From Geothrix limicola (GTDB lineage: Bacteria; Acidobacteriota; Holophagae; Holophagales; Holophagaceae): a DNA stretch of 64,000 nucleotides. Shown here one piece after another: positions 43,060-52,260 of the stretch (the first letter of the stretch is position 1; each line of letters begins with the position of its first letter). Where the stretch lies: contig NZ_BSDE01000001.1 of assembly GCF_030268085.1 (NCBI RefSeq), positions 744,001 through 808,000 of the forward strand, given 5' to 3'. The translations under genes and the position numbers were made by a program. The notes below the pieces were generated by a model that saw nothing but the letters and a program-made list of their open reading frames with translations, did not search any database and was not told where the DNA came from.

Positions 43060-45000
43060 TCAGACCGAGGCCAGCTGGGCCAGGGCGCGGGCGCAGGTCT
43101 GGAGGTGCGTGAGGTCCTCGGGGGAAACGGCCCCCGGCGGGCGCTTCTCGTCCAGGGTGGCCTGGAAGAGGGTCGACAATTCGACCCACACACCGGAATT
43201 CTCGGGATGGACGTTCAGCAGGGTGTCGGCGATGCGGCGCCGCAGAGGCCAGGGATTGCGGTCGCTCCATCCGCCGCGCACGGCCTTGATCAGCACGTTC
43301 GAACGGCTGGCGGGCAGTGGGTTTTCCGGCGTCGGGTGGGCCTTGGCCAGGGCTTCCACGGCGATGGCCCGCAGCGTGGGGCTGTTGAGTTCTTCGGCCT
43401 TGGCGCAAAGGGCCAGGGCGCCGTTGGCGTCGCCCAGATCGCGGAGGGCCTCGGCGATGGCGACCTGGATCTTGGGGGCCTGGCCCGAATGAAGGAGGTT
43501 CACCAGCGGATCCACGGCCGACGGCGAGCCGATGGCGCCGAGGGTTGCCAGGATGCCCACGAGGAGGGCTTCTCGGGTTTCGGTGGGGATGCGTTCCAGA
43601 AGGTCCGGCACAAGCTCCTCCAACTTGTGCATGGCCATGAAGCGCAGGCCCACCTCCACCTCGGCGGGGTCCTCGTCGGCGAGGAAGGCCCGCGCGGTGC
43701 CCACGGCTTCCGGCAGCTGGCCGAGGTGCCAAAGGCTCCGGTCGGAGATATCGGTGATGGCATCCCGCCGCAGCTTCATGAAGGCGTAGCGCAGGCCCGG
43801 GTCCGAGCGCTCGCCCAGGGCCTCCAGGGCCGCGCCGCGGATGGCGCCGTCACTTTGATCCAGCACCAGGTCGATGAGGTCCTGGGCTTCGGGCGGAACC
43901 AGCCTGGCCAGCGCGCAGGCGGCGCCCGCGTGGCCGGTGCCCAGGCGAAGGGATTCGGCCAGGACGGGGATCACCTGTCCGGCGTCGATGAGCCCCTGGC
44001 CCGCCAGGGTGGCTAGAGATTGGGAGGCCGAATCCATTCCGAATTCGATGCGCCGGGTGCGGCGCTGCGCGGCCTCGCCCGCCTGTCCCAGGGCCTTCGC
44101 CAGATGGGCCGGCTTGTCGACGAGGGCTTCCTTGAGCGTGTCGAGGAGGAACGCGTCCAGCACGCCGGGCTCGCAGGCGTGAAGCCGCGTGATCGCCGAT
44201 TGGATCCGATCACCATTGCCCGAGGCGAGGTCCGCCAGCTCGGTGAGCGGCTGTGCGGGATGATCAGTCCAGCGGGCCGTGAGCATCTGGATCACCTTCG
44301 CCATCACCTCGGTGCGGGGAAGGCTGCGGAACTCGGTGAGGAGCACGCGGACTTCGCGGTCCTGCAGGGCCTCCTGATGGGTCGCCTCCAGGTAGGCGAG
44401 CAGGAAGGCGGCGGCCTCTTCGGATGGCACCTGACCCATCAGCTTGAGGGCATGCCGGAAGATCAGGGGGTCGGGATGGTCCACCGCAGTGCGGAGGGCC
44501 CCGAAACTGTCGGCGGTGATGAGCTTGGCGAGCTGATGGGCGCCCTCGTTGGCATCCGCGGGCTGGACGCTGCCCTGAAGCAGGCGCGAGAAATGGTGGA
44601 GAAACGCCTCGGCGGGGTCGGATTCCTGCAGCACCTGGTTGACGATCTCGGAGAAGCCGGGTGTGACGCGGCTCAGGGAAAGGGCGCGGAGGCATTCCAG
44701 GGCCGGAGGCGTTCCCATCCGTCCCAGGGCCCGCACACCCGTATCGAAGAGGGCCAGGTCCTTCTCATGGCGGAGGATGCGATCAACGATGGGGATCCAT
44801 TCCTGCCAGGGGAAGTAGTAGCTGAATTCGAGGACGAGCTGCTTCAGTCCCGGGGGACAGGAGACTCGCGACACCCGCCCGGCCAGCTCTTCCACGGCGG
44901 CCGTGCCCAGCCCCGCGACGGTGCGGAAGAAGGCGAGCTGATCGTCCCGCCAGGCCGGGTCCAGGCGATCGAGGAAGAGTTCGAAGGGGGTTTGTTTCAT
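43060..45000 (-). CDS. HEAT-repeat protein
   Basis: A 646-residue soluble, all-helical protein with many HEAT/PBS-lyase-like repeats; examples are LALFDTGVRALGRMGTPPAL, SDGAIRGAALEALGERSDPG, REALLVGILATLGAIGSPSA and AIAEALRDLGDANGALALCA. There is no signal peptide, membrane segment or catalytic motif. Such solenoids act as protein-binding scaffolds. The family is not identified further. The start ATG at 45000 begins a clean N-terminus (MKQTPFELFLDRLDPAWRDD); the ribosome site is weak. It follows the PilZ gene by 65 bp on the same strand, so a c-di-GMP-linked function is possible. Confidence 0.82.
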   Translation of the reverse strand: MKQTPFELFLDRLDPAWRDDQLAFFRTVAGLGTAAVEELAGRVSRVSCPPGLKQLVLEFSYYFPWQEWIPIVDRILRHEKDLALFDTGVRALGRMGTPPALECLRALSLSRVTPGFSEIVNQVLQESDPAEAFLHHFSRLLQGSVQPADANEGAHQLAKLITADSFGALRTAVDHPDPLIFRHALKLMGQVPSEEAAAFLLAYLEATHQEALQDREVRVLLTEFRSLPRTEVMAKVIQMLTARWTDHPAQPLTELADLASGNGDRIQSAITRLHACEPGVLDAFLLDTLKEALVDKPAHLAKALGQAGEAAQRRTRRIEFGMDSASQSLATLAGQGLIDAGQVIPVLAESLRLGTGHAGAACALARLVPPEAQDLIDLVLDQSDGAIRGAALEALGERSDPGLRYAFMKLRRDAITDISDRSLWHLGQLPEAVGTARAFLADEDPAEVEVGLRFMAMHKLEELVPDLLERIPTETREALLVGILATLGAIGSPSAVDPLVNLLHSGQAPKIQVAIAEALRDLGDANGALALCAKAEELNSPTLRAIAVEALAKAHPTPENPLPASRSNVLIKAVRGGWSDRNPWPLRRRIADTLLNVHPENSGVWVELSTLFQATLDEKRPPGAVSPEDLTHLQTCARALAQLASV

Positions 45001-45065
45001 CGGGGAGCGTCGGGTCCTGTTTCCATCGGCACCGGAGGGGCGGGGGTTGATCCTGGACCGCCGCT

Positions 45066-45440
45066 TTATTCCTTCTTCAGTTTTTCCGCCACGTGGCCGG
45101 CGATGAGTTCCCTCACGAAGGGCGTCGTCTCCTGGAATTCCAGACCCGCGAGGACGTAGCCGCCGGTCTTTCCGGGCACCTTGCCCAGCAGGCGCACCAC
45201 GACCGCTGACAGCGGCACGAAGGGAAGGTCCGGGTGGTCGAGGAACACGGACTCCAGGAGGTCGCCCACTTCCATGTGACGGGCATCGGCGGTCTGGATC
45301 TCCAGTCCGCATCCGCCGGCGCTTAGATTGACCAGGCGGCCGTCGTGGATGGGGGTGCCCTGGGCCTGGAACCTGACCCCGTAGGCGCCATCGTTGATGC
45401 TGAGGCGCGGGTATTTCCGCTTCTCGGGCTGACTGGACAT
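45066..45440 (-). CDS. PilZ-domain protein (c-di-GMP receptor)
   Basis: A 124-residue single-domain PilZ protein. The c-di-GMP-binding motifs are intact: RKYPR at residues 8-12 (RxxxR) and NLSAGG at 38-43 ([D/N]xSxxG). It therefore very likely binds cyclic di-GMP. ATG 45440 starts the conserved part; a longer open frame to 45749 is not supported. It is followed by the HEAT-repeat gene on the same strand and lies head to head with mtgA. A propeller diguanylate cyclase begins 3.9 kb away, so signal and receptor are close. The target is unknown. Confidence 0.9.
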   Translation of the reverse strand: MSSQPEKRKYPRLSINDGAYGVRFQAQGTPIHDGRLVNLSAGGCGLEIQTADARHMEVGDLLESVFLDHPDLPFVPLSAVVVRLLGKVPGKTGGYVLAGLEFQETTPFVRELIAGHVAEKLKKE

Positions 45441-45550
45441 CCTGGAGGTGCTCCCCTGCGGAGGGTTCCGGCGGGCCGGAATCCAAAAGCCGTCCCTGAC
45501 CCATCGGCTGCCGGGCTGGCAGACTGAATGTTTTGACGGGATCAGGCGAC

Positions 45551-46261
45551 ATGGCGAAGAAGCGGGGCTGGATGGGACGGATTCTGGTGGGCCTGGGGTG
45601 GGCCCTGGGCCTGTTCCTCGCCTTGAACATCCTCCTGGTGCTGATCTTCCGGTTCGTGCCGGTGCCGGTCTCGGGTCTGATGATCCAGCGACGCATGGAG
45701 GCCTGGAGCGAGGATCGGCCCTACACCTCGCACCATCAGTGGGTTCCACTGGAGGAGATCTCCCCCAGCCTGGGCCTGGCGGTGATCGCCGCGGAGGACC
45801 AGAATTTCGCCGACCATTTCGGCTTCGATTGGCAGGCCATCGAGAAGGCCATCCAGCACAACGAGAAGAGCCGACGGAAGCGGGGGGCCTCCACGGTCTC
45901 CCAGCAGACGGCGAAGAACCTCTTCCTCTGGAACAGCCGCTCCTGGGTGCGCAAGGGCTTCGAAGCCTGGTTCACCCTGCTCATGGAGGCGGGCTGGTCC
46001 AAGCGGAGGATTCTCGAGGTCTACTTGAACATCGTGGAGTTCGGCGACGGCGTCTACGGCGCCGAATCGGCGGCGCGGACCTATTTCGGCAAACCCGCCA
46101 AGCGGCTCAGCGCCCCTGAAGCCGCCCTCATGGCCGCGGTGCTGCCCAATCCGCGAAAGTTCAAGGTGAGCGCCCCCAGCGAGTACATCCGGGGGCGCCA
46201 GGGCTGGATCCTCAACCAGATGCGGCAGCTGGGCGGCGAACAGATGGTCAAGGCCCTGTAG
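45551..46261 (+). CDS. mtgA: Monofunctional biosynthetic peptidoglycan transglycosylase
   Basis: A GT51 enzyme that polymerises lipid II glycan in the periplasm. The 236-residue protein has a single N-terminal helix ([18 protein letters not shown]) and then [18 protein letters not shown] with the catalytic Glu82, [36 protein letters not shown] and [12 protein letters not shown]. No transpeptidase domain is attached, as expected for MtgA. I used ATG 45551; a TTG at 45533 is in frame. The ribosome site is weak. It ends 2 bp from the convergent diguanylate cyclase gene. Confidence 0.96.
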   Translation: MAKKRGWMGRILVGLGWALGLFLALNILLVLIFRFVPVPVSGLMIQRRMEAWSEDRPYTSHHQWVPLEEISPSLGLAVIAAEDQNFADHFGFDWQAIEKAIQHNEKSRRKRGASTVSQQTAKNLFLWNSRSWVRKGFEAWFTLLMEAGWSKRRILEVYLNIVEFGDGVYGAESAARTYFGKPAKRLSAPEAALMAAVLPNPRKFKVSAPSEYIRGRQGWILNQMRQLGGEQMVKAL

Positions 46262-46263
46262 GC

Positions 46264-49200
46264 TCAGGCCCCTCCCTCCGAATCCCAGACCAGGGGCCGC
46301 TGGTCGCTGGCGCGCAAGGCGACCTGATCGGCGAGCACGCTTTCGGCGGGCGCGTCCTCGAAGCCACTCGCAGAGGCCTCCGCGCCTGCCCGCCCGGCGA
46401 CACCCAGCCAGCCATCCCGCCCCGACCGCTTCATGGCATAGAGGCAGCGGTCCGCCAGGCGGATCTGGTCTTCCCAGGAGGTGGCTTCGGGGTGATCCGT
46501 CTGGAAGGGGAAGATGGAAAAGCCGATGGAACAGGTCAGGGGCACAGGAACCGAGACGCCCAGGTCGAGGGGCTGTTCCCGGATGGCCTGGTGCAGGCGG
46601 GCCACGACGGCGGCGGCCCCATCCAGATCGGTCGTCCGCCCGACGAAGAGGATCTCCTCGCCGCCCCAGCGCACGAGGAAGTCCGATTCCCGGGCCACGT
46701 GCCGGAGGATGTCGGCGATCTGCCTCAGGGCACGGTCTCCGGCCTCGTGGCTCCAGGTGTCGTTCACCCGCTTGAAGTGGTCGATGTCCAGGAGTGCGAA
46801 GACGAGGAAAGCCTCGGATCCGGCGGCCCCCGAGCGCTGGCTGCGAAGGATCAGCGACAGCACCGGCGGCAGCTCCTGGCTGAGATAGCGCCGGTTGCGC
46901 AGACCCGTGAGGGGGTCGGTGGTGGAGATGGCCTCCAGGGCGAGGTTGCTCAGTTCCAGGGCCTCCGTGCGCTGCTGCACCAGGGTCTGGAGCTCTTCAT
47001 TGCGCCGTCGCAGACGCCCCGTGCGCCAGCGGAATCCGGCGCGTCCGATCACGTGCATCGCGCCGATGCCGAGGATCCACATCCACCACCGGGCCCACCA
47101 GGGATACTGGATCTGGAACCGCGCGCTGGCCATCGGTCCAGGAGGTTCGCCTTCGAGGAAGGCGCGGACCTGCAGCTCGTAGCGCCCCGGCGGCAGGGTG
47201 GAATAGCGCAGATCCCGGGTGCCCAGGTCCATCCATTCCTCTTCCAGCCCCAGCAGGCGCCCCTGGAAGTGCAGCCGGCCCTCCTGCTGGTAGTCGAGGG
47301 AGGTGAAGCGCGCGGACAAGGTGCGGTCGCGGTACGAGACGCTGCCGAGTTCCCGGGTTTCCTCACTGGGAAGGTCCCAGGCCTTCGAGCCGAGACGAAG
47401 GGACATGAGCACGGTCCTGGGGGCTTCGGTGGCGGTGCCGCTGGCTTCGGGCAGGTGGTGGAGCAGGCCCGTCGTCGATCCGAACCAGAGGCCGCCATCG
47501 GCGTCGGCCCAGGTGGAGAAGGGGTTGCAGTCGGTCCCGATGAGGCCGTCCTCGCGGCGGAACAGGCGCTGGTTCTGCCCCTGGAGGCGCTGCACGCCGC
47601 GCGGTCCACCCACCCACAGGCTGCCCGAGGGATCGGCCACCAGGCTGTAGATGGAATCGCTGGCCAGCCCGTTCTTGCGGGTGCGGTGCTCGAGCAGGCG
47701 GGGCGTCTCGCCGTTGAGGTCGAGGTGGGTGAGACCGACGGGTTCTAGATAGCCCAGCCAGGCGGTACCGTCGGGCATGGGCGCCATGGCCCACAGCGGG
47801 GAGGCATGCAGTCCGACCTCGGCGCCGAACATCCGCCATACTCCGCGATCCAGGCAGGCCAGCCCTCGACCCGTGGACACCCACAACCGCTGTCTGGCGT
47901 CGACGTGGAGGGCCGTGAGCTGGCCCAGATCGCCGCTTCCGGGCAGGTCGACATGCTGGAAATGCCGCCGTCCATGGGGTGCCTGCAGCTGCCAGAGGCC
48001 CTCGTTGGAGGTGGCGATCCAGAGGGTTCCCGCCGCGTCGAAGGCGATCGCCACAGGGATGGCCATGGCGGGGGAAGGCGGCAGGGGAATGCGCGACAGG
48101 CTTCGGCGATCCGGGGAGATGCGCACGAGGAAGGGATGTTCACCCGCGCCCCAGATGCTGCCGTCCGCGGCTTCGGTGAGGGTGTAGAGCACGAGGCCCG
48201 CACCGGGCGGGAAAGCCCTGGGGCCGCTCGCTTCCATGCGGGCGAGGCCATTGCTCGTGCTCACCCAGAGGGTGCCTTCGCGATCCCGGAGCAGGCCCCA
48301 GGTGGTATCCCCAGGCAGCCCGTCCAAGCGCGTGTAGTTCTGCCAGGACCCGTTGCCCTGAAGCAGGTGCAGCCCCAGGCTCGACAGCCACAGGTTGCCC
48401 GCCCGGTCCACCAGGGCCTGGTTGGCCCAGCCGTTGGGTATGCCGCGATCCTCGCCGAGGAGCCGCCATGGACCCGCGGCGGGGAAATGCAGGAGGCCCT
48501 TGGCGGTGGGCACGAACACGCCGCCGCTTCCGTCGGCGCAGAGGGATTCCTCGTAGAAGCTGACGGCCACGGGAGGCAGGCCCTGGGCGGGAAGGATGGC
48601 GGTGGCGGCGCCCCGGCGCAGCAGCCGGAGCTGGCTCGGCGTGCGGATCCACAGATCCCCGGTTCTCGTCATGTGTAGGGCCTTCACGGGCTCGGCGGAC
48701 AACCCCTGGCGGCTGGACCAAGTGGCTGGCGGGGACCCGTCCGCGAGCCGCCAGAGGGTTGAGGTGCCCCCGACCCACATGGCTGAACCGTCCCGCGCGA
48801 GGGAGAAGGCCGGGCCCTCGGACCACCCGGGCACGGGATGGAAACCGGAAGCGCCGCCTTCATTGCAGAACAGGCCCTGCTGGGAAGCCACCCAGATCCG
48901 GCCCCGATCATCGGTGGTGACCTGATGGATGAGCGCGTGGGCCAGCGGATCTTTGACGTCCAGCAGGTGGATCCGGCCTTCCTTGAACCAGCAGAGTCCC
49001 GCCCGGGTGCCGATCCAAAGGTTGCCCTCGGGCCCCGAGGCGAAGGTGCGGACCCAGGCGGAGGGAAGCCCCTCGGGCAGGCTCCAGAGCCGGAAGCTGG
49101 TGCCGTCATAGCGGTAGGCGCCGCCTTCGGTGCCCACCCACAGGAAGCCGGCCTGGTCCTGGGCGAGGCAGGTGAGGCTCATGTGCTCCAGGCCTTCCGC

Positions 49201-49320
49201 GGCGCCGTGGGGACGGAACACCATGCGCCCCGACACAGGAATCCCCGCCGCGCGGACCAGCGGCAAGGCGAGCAGGAGGAGGGAGAAAAGGGATGCGAGT
49301 CGGATGGATAATCCTGGCAT
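46264..49320 (-). CDS. Propeller-sensor diguanylate cyclase (GGDEF)
   Basis: A 1018-residue protein. A signal peptide (IRLASLFSLLLLALPLVRA) is followed by two-component-regulator propeller blades (GFLWVGTEGGAYRYDG, GNLWIGTRAGLCWF, GTLWVSTSNGLARM, GSLWVGGPRGVQRL), a Y_Y_Y domain (about 640-720), one transmembrane helix near residue 750 and a GGDEF domain. The active site is WGGEEILF with GGEE at 886-889, and DIDHFKRVNDTWSHEAGDR is intact, so it should make c-di-GMP. A clear RxxD inhibitory site before GGEE is not obvious. The extracytoplasmic half is the same type as in the propeller kinase at 15125. The C-terminus has a 40-residue extension. No strong ribosome site is seen at ATG 49320. Confidence 0.92.
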   Translation of the reverse strand: MPGLSIRLASLFSLLLLALPLVRAAGIPVSGRMVFRPHGAAEGLEHMSLTCLAQDQAGFLWVGTEGGAYRYDGTSFRLWSLPEGLPSAWVRTFASGPEGNLWIGTRAGLCWFKEGRIHLLDVKDPLAHALIHQVTTDDRGRIWVASQQGLFCNEGGASGFHPVPGWSEGPAFSLARDGSAMWVGGTSTLWRLADGSPPATWSSRQGLSAEPVKALHMTRTGDLWIRTPSQLRLLRRGAATAILPAQGLPPVAVSFYEESLCADGSGGVFVPTAKGLLHFPAAGPWRLLGEDRGIPNGWANQALVDRAGNLWLSSLGLHLLQGNGSWQNYTRLDGLPGDTTWGLLRDREGTLWVSTSNGLARMEASGPRAFPPGAGLVLYTLTEAADGSIWGAGEHPFLVRISPDRRSLSRIPLPPSPAMAIPVAIAFDAAGTLWIATSNEGLWQLQAPHGRRHFQHVDLPGSGDLGQLTALHVDARQRLWVSTGRGLACLDRGVWRMFGAEVGLHASPLWAMAPMPDGTAWLGYLEPVGLTHLDLNGETPRLLEHRTRKNGLASDSIYSLVADPSGSLWVGGPRGVQRLQGQNQRLFRREDGLIGTDCNPFSTWADADGGLWFGSTTGLLHHLPEASGTATEAPRTVLMSLRLGSKAWDLPSEETRELGSVSYRDRTLSARFTSLDYQQEGRLHFQGRLLGLEEEWMDLGTRDLRYSTLPPGRYELQVRAFLEGEPPGPMASARFQIQYPWWARWWMWILGIGAMHVIGRAGFRWRTGRLRRRNEELQTLVQQRTEALELSNLALEAISTTDPLTGLRNRRYLSQELPPVLSLILRSQRSGAAGSEAFLVFALLDIDHFKRVNDTWSHEAGDRALRQIADILRHVARESDFLVRWGGEEILFVGRTTDLDGAAAVVARLHQAIREQPLDLGVSVPVPLTCSIGFSIFPFQTDHPEATSWEDQIRLADRCLYAMKRSGRDGWLGVAGRAGAEASASGFEDAPAESVLADQVALRASDQRPLVWDSEGGA

Positions 49321-49436
49321 GGGAGGATCTGGGGATCCTCATCGGTGTCTGGACCGGAAACTTGCTGTTCGGGCGGATTTGAAGGAAGGTCCACAGGAAT
49401 TCCCGACCTGTCGGTTTCCAAGAACCCGTGAAGGTA

Positions 49437-49442
49437 TAGAAT
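49437..49442 (+). promoter_or_regulatory. Promoter of mdh
   Basis: TATAGAAT contains the minus-10 TAGAAT, placing the start near 49449. The leader then has AGGAGG as ribosome site 7 nt before ATG 49466. Confidence 0.5.
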
Positions 49443-49465
49443 GACCTATCTTCAGGAGGACCCGT

Positions 49466-50452
49466 ATGAAGCCCCCCGTTCGCGTGGCCGTCACCGGCGC
49501 TGCCGGTCAGATCGGATACAGCCTGCTCTTCCGCATTGCCAGTGGCGCGATGCTGGGCAGCGACCAGCCCGTGATCCTCCAGCTGCTGGAGATCACGCCA
49601 GCCCTCAAGGCCCTGAACGGCGTCGTCATGGAACTCAATGACTGTGCCTTTCCCCTGCTGGCGGGCGTGGTCACTTCGGACGACCCCAAGGTCGCCTTCA
49701 AGGATGCGGATTACGCGCTGCTGGTGGGCGCGCTTCCGCGCAAGGCCGGCATGGAGCGCAGCGACTTGCTGAACGCCAACGGTGGCATCTTCAAGCCCCA
49801 GGGTGAGGCTCTCAGCGAAGTGGCCAGCCGCAATGTGAAGGTGCTGGTGGTGGGCAATCCCGCCAACACGAACGCCTTCATCGCGCTGTCCAACGCGCCT
49901 AAGCTCAAGCCCACCCAGTTCCACGCGATGGTGCGCCTGGATCACAACCGCGCCATTTCGCAGCTGGCCGAGAAGACCGGCAAGCCCGTCACCGCGATCA
50001 AGAAGATGACCATCTGGGGCAACCACAGCGTCACGCAGTTCCCCGACCTCTACCACGCCGAAGTCGACGGCAAGAACGCCTACGACCTGGTGAATGACCA
50101 CACCTGGTACGAGAACGTCTACCTTCCCACCGTGGCCAAGCGTGGCGCCGCCATCATCGAGGCCCGGGGCCTCAGCAGCGCCGCCAGCGCCGCCAACGCC
50201 GCCATCGACCACATGCGCTCCTGGGCTCTGGGCACTCCCGAAGGTGACTGGACCAGCATGGCCTTTGTCTCTGACGGCAGCTACGGCGTACCCGAAGGCC
50301 TGGTCTACGGTTTCCCCGTGACCGTGAAGAACGGCCAGGTGGAGATTGTGAAGGGACTCGAAATCAACGCCTTCAGCCGCGCCAAGATGGATGCCACGGC
50401 CAAGGAACTCGACGAGGAACGCCAGGCCGTCAAGCAGCTCGGGCTCGTCTAA
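49466..50452 (+). CDS. mdh: Malate dehydrogenase
   Basis: NAD-dependent malate/oxaloacetate interconversion in the TCA cycle. The 328-residue protein is of the cytosolic (type 2) class: [67 protein letters not shown] with the catalytic Asp region, and [13 protein letters not shown] with the catalytic His. The ribosome site AGGAGG is strong and a TAGAAT promoter and a terminator flank it, so it is a monocistronic unit. Confidence 0.97.
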   Translation: MKPPVRVAVTGAAGQIGYSLLFRIASGAMLGSDQPVILQLLEITPALKALNGVVMELNDCAFPLLAGVVTSDDPKVAFKDADYALLVGALPRKAGMERSDLLNANGGIFKPQGEALSEVASRNVKVLVVGNPANTNAFIALSNAPKLKPTQFHAMVRLDHNRAISQLAEKTGKPVTAIKKMTIWGNHSVTQFPDLYHAEVDGKNAYDLVNDHTWYENVYLPTVAKRGAAIIEARGLSSAASAANAAIDHMRSWALGTPEGDWTSMAFVSDGSYGVPEGLVYGFPVTVKNGQVEIVKGLEINAFSRAKMDATAKELDEERQAVKQLGLV

Positions 50453-50473
50453 GCTTTCAGACCAGAAGAAATG

Positions 50474-50501
50474 ACGCAGGGGGCGACCCCTGCGTTTTTT
50501 T
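50474..50501 (+). terminator. Rho-independent terminator of mdh
   Basis: ACGCAGGGG / CCCCTGCGT, a perfect 9-bp stem with a GCGA tetraloop, is followed by seven T. Confidence 0.93.
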
Positions 50502-50515
50502 CTGCCTGGCGTTTT

Positions 50516-50532
50516 CATAGGGTGAACCTATG
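50516..50532. promoter_or_regulatory. Operator-like palindrome upstream of the 71-aa gene
   Basis: CATAGG, spacer GTGAA, CCTATG is a perfect inverted repeat about 25 bp before ATG 50556. The TATGTT at 50529-50534 could be a minus-10 overlapping its right arm, so a bound protein would block it. Confidence 0.4.
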
Positions 50533-50555
50533 TTGGGCTGAGCCAGAGGTGGACC

Positions 50556-50771
50556 ATGATGAGTCCAGTGGAACGGCGCCAAGTGTGGAGCAGGATCGTC
50601 GGAGTGGAGCGTCGGGCTGCGCCCGTCCATGATCTGGATGGCCACCCGCTTCCGGATCCCACACGGCTTGAAGACGAAGAGTTCATCGAAGCCCAGAAGC
50701 AGCTCGAACGGGAGAAACGGCGGGCCCAGGCACACCTGGACCGCTGGGACGACCCCACCCGGTTCGATTGA
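50556..50771 (+). CDS. Small charged hypothetical protein
   Basis: A 71-residue, strongly charged protein, MMSPVERRQVWSRIVGVERR..., with a C-terminal helix rich in Glu/Arg/Gln (EFIEAQKQLEREKRRAQAHL). GAGGTGG lies just upstream. The C-terminal half looks like a coiled coil. No family is recognised. It has an own-looking promoter region with a palindrome, and lies between mdh and the MoaD-like gene, which starts 62 bp later. It might be part of that unit. Confidence 0.65.
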   Translation: MMSPVERRQVWSRIVGVERRAAPVHDLDGHPLPDPTRLEDEEFIEAQKQLEREKRRAQAHLDRWDDPTRFD

Positions 50772-50833
50772 AGGCCGGCGCTTGACGTGAGGCTTCACAG
50801 GGAAGACATTGGCGGATTCGGCGATGAGGCGCC

Positions 50834-51103
50834 ATGCCCTGTGTGACCTTCACGAGCAACCTCCGACGGCACGTGGCCTGCGACCCCTGCACGGTGCCGG
50901 GGGCATCGGTGCGGGAGGCCCTTGAGGCGGCCTTCCAGCAGCGTCCCCGGTTGCGGGGGTACGTGCTGGACGAGCATGGTGCCCTGAGGTTCCACATGGC
51001 CATCTTCGTGGATGGCGTGCCCGTCGAGGACCGCCGGACCCTCGGCGATCCTGTGTCCGAAGCTGCCGAGATCTACGTGATGCAGGCCCTTTCCGGAGGT
51101 TGA
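50834..51103 (+). CDS. MoaD/ThiS-like sulfur-carrier (ubiquitin-fold) protein
   Basis: An 89-residue beta-grasp protein ending in the diagnostic Gly-Gly (VMQALSGG), the site that MoeB/ThiF-type enzymes adenylate and thiocarboxylate. The pattern VTFTSNLRRHV, VPGASVREALEAAFQQRPRL, RFHMAIFVDGVPVEDRRTL fits the family. It is followed 1 bp later by a BNR-propeller gene, a pairing I have seen annotated in other genomes, so it probably serves that protein and not molybdopterin or thiamine synthesis; no moa/thi genes are near. No activating E1-like gene is in the window. Confidence 0.88.
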   Translation: MPCVTFTSNLRRHVACDPCTVPGASVREALEAAFQQRPRLRGYVLDEHGALRFHMAIFVDGVPVEDRRTLGDPVSEAAEIYVMQALSGG

Positions 51104-51104
51104 G

Positions 51105-52211
51105 ATGTCGGACCAGCTGCTCGTGTCCACCCGCAAAGGTCTCTTCTCGGCCCAGCGCCGGAACGGGATCTGGGACCTGGTGCAGGTCCACTTCCTCGGG
51201 GACAACGTTTCCCTGGCCATGCAGGATCCCCGCGACGGCGCCTGGTACGCCGCCCTGGACCACGGGCACTTCGGCGCCAAGCTGCACCGGTCCAAGGACC
51301 GCGGCGCCACCTGGGAGGAGATCGGCGTGCCCGCCTACCCGGAGCCGCCCGAGGGCCATGTGGAGAAGGATTTCCTGGGGCGCGAGATCCCCTGGCGCCT
51401 CATCCGCTTCTGGTGTCTCACGCCAGGTCTCGCCTCCCAGCCCGGCCTGCTCTGGGCCGGCACCCTTCCGGGCGGCCTCTTCTGGAGCGAGGACAGCGGC
51501 GCCACCTGGCACCTGGTGGAGGCTCTGTGGAACATGCCCCAGCGGCGAAAGTGGGCCGGCGGCGGCGCCGAGGTGCCGGGCATCCATTCCGTCGTCGTGG
51601 ATCCGCGCGACGGGAACCGTGTGGTGGTGGCAGTCTCCAGCGGCGGCGTGTGGCATTCCCGGGACTGCGGGAAGACCTGGACCGCCCACACTCAGGGCAT
51701 GCGCGCCGACTACGCGCCCCCCGAGCTGGTCGAGGCCCCGGAATCCCAGGATCCCCACCGAATGGTGCAGTGCCCCGCCGCGCCCCACGTCTGGTGGATC
51801 CAACACCACAACGGTATCTTCCGCAGCACGGACGACGCCATGACCTGGACGGAGATCACGGACGTGAAGCCCTCCGTCTTCGGGTTTCCCGTGGTGGTGC
51901 ACCCGAAGGATCCCGACACGGCCTGGTTCGTGCCTGCCATCAAGGACGAGCGCCGCATCCCCGCCGAGGGCCGCGTGGTGGTGAACCGCACCCGCAACGG
52001 AGGCCGCACCTTCGAGACCCTGCACCGGGGCCTACCCCAGAGCTGGGCCTATGACCTGGTCTACCGCCACGCCCTGGATCTGGACGCCAACGGTGAGCGC
52101 CTGGCCTTCGGCTCCACCACCGGTTCCGTCTGGATCAGCGAGAACGCCGGGGACGACTGGATCACGCTGGCAGAGCATCTGCCGCCGGTCCATGCCGTAC
52201 TGTTCGTATAG
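51105..52211 (+). CDS. BNR/sialidase-like beta-propeller protein
   Basis: A 368-residue cytoplasmic-looking propeller (no signal peptide) with Asp-box repeats: SKDRGATWEEIG, SEDSGATWHLVE, SRDCGKTWTAHT, STDDAMTWTEIT and SENAGDDWITLA (each S-x-D-x-G-x-T-W). It starts LLVSTRKGLFSAQRRNGIWD. A true sialidase would have an RIP/FRIP motif and an Arg triad, which I do not see, so the enzymatic name is only a family label. The stop of the MoaD-like gene and this ATG are 1 nt apart with GGAGGT as ribosome site; the two probably form a unit with an unknown, perhaps thiocarboxylate-dependent, role. Confidence 0.85.
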   Translation: MSDQLLVSTRKGLFSAQRRNGIWDLVQVHFLGDNVSLAMQDPRDGAWYAALDHGHFGAKLHRSKDRGATWEEIGVPAYPEPPEGHVEKDFLGREIPWRLIRFWCLTPGLASQPGLLWAGTLPGGLFWSEDSGATWHLVEALWNMPQRRKWAGGGAEVPGIHSVVVDPRDGNRVVVAVSSGGVWHSRDCGKTWTAHTQGMRADYAPPELVEAPESQDPHRMVQCPAAPHVWWIQHHNGIFRSTDDAMTWTEITDVKPSVFGFPVVVHPKDPDTAWFVPAIKDERRIPAEGRVVVNRTRNGGRTFETLHRGLPQSWAYDLVYRHALDLDANGERLAFGSTTGSVWISENAGDDWITLAEHLPPVHAVLFV

Positions 52212-52260
52212 GGGGGCTGGGCTAGGCTGGAGGCGGGCCCCTGCGGCCTGAGGAGGACGA

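Noticed and set aside
51105-52211. True exo-alpha-sialidase
   Set aside because: Asp boxes are present but the RIP/FRIP motif, Arg triad and a signal peptide are not seen, so only a BNR propeller is claimed.
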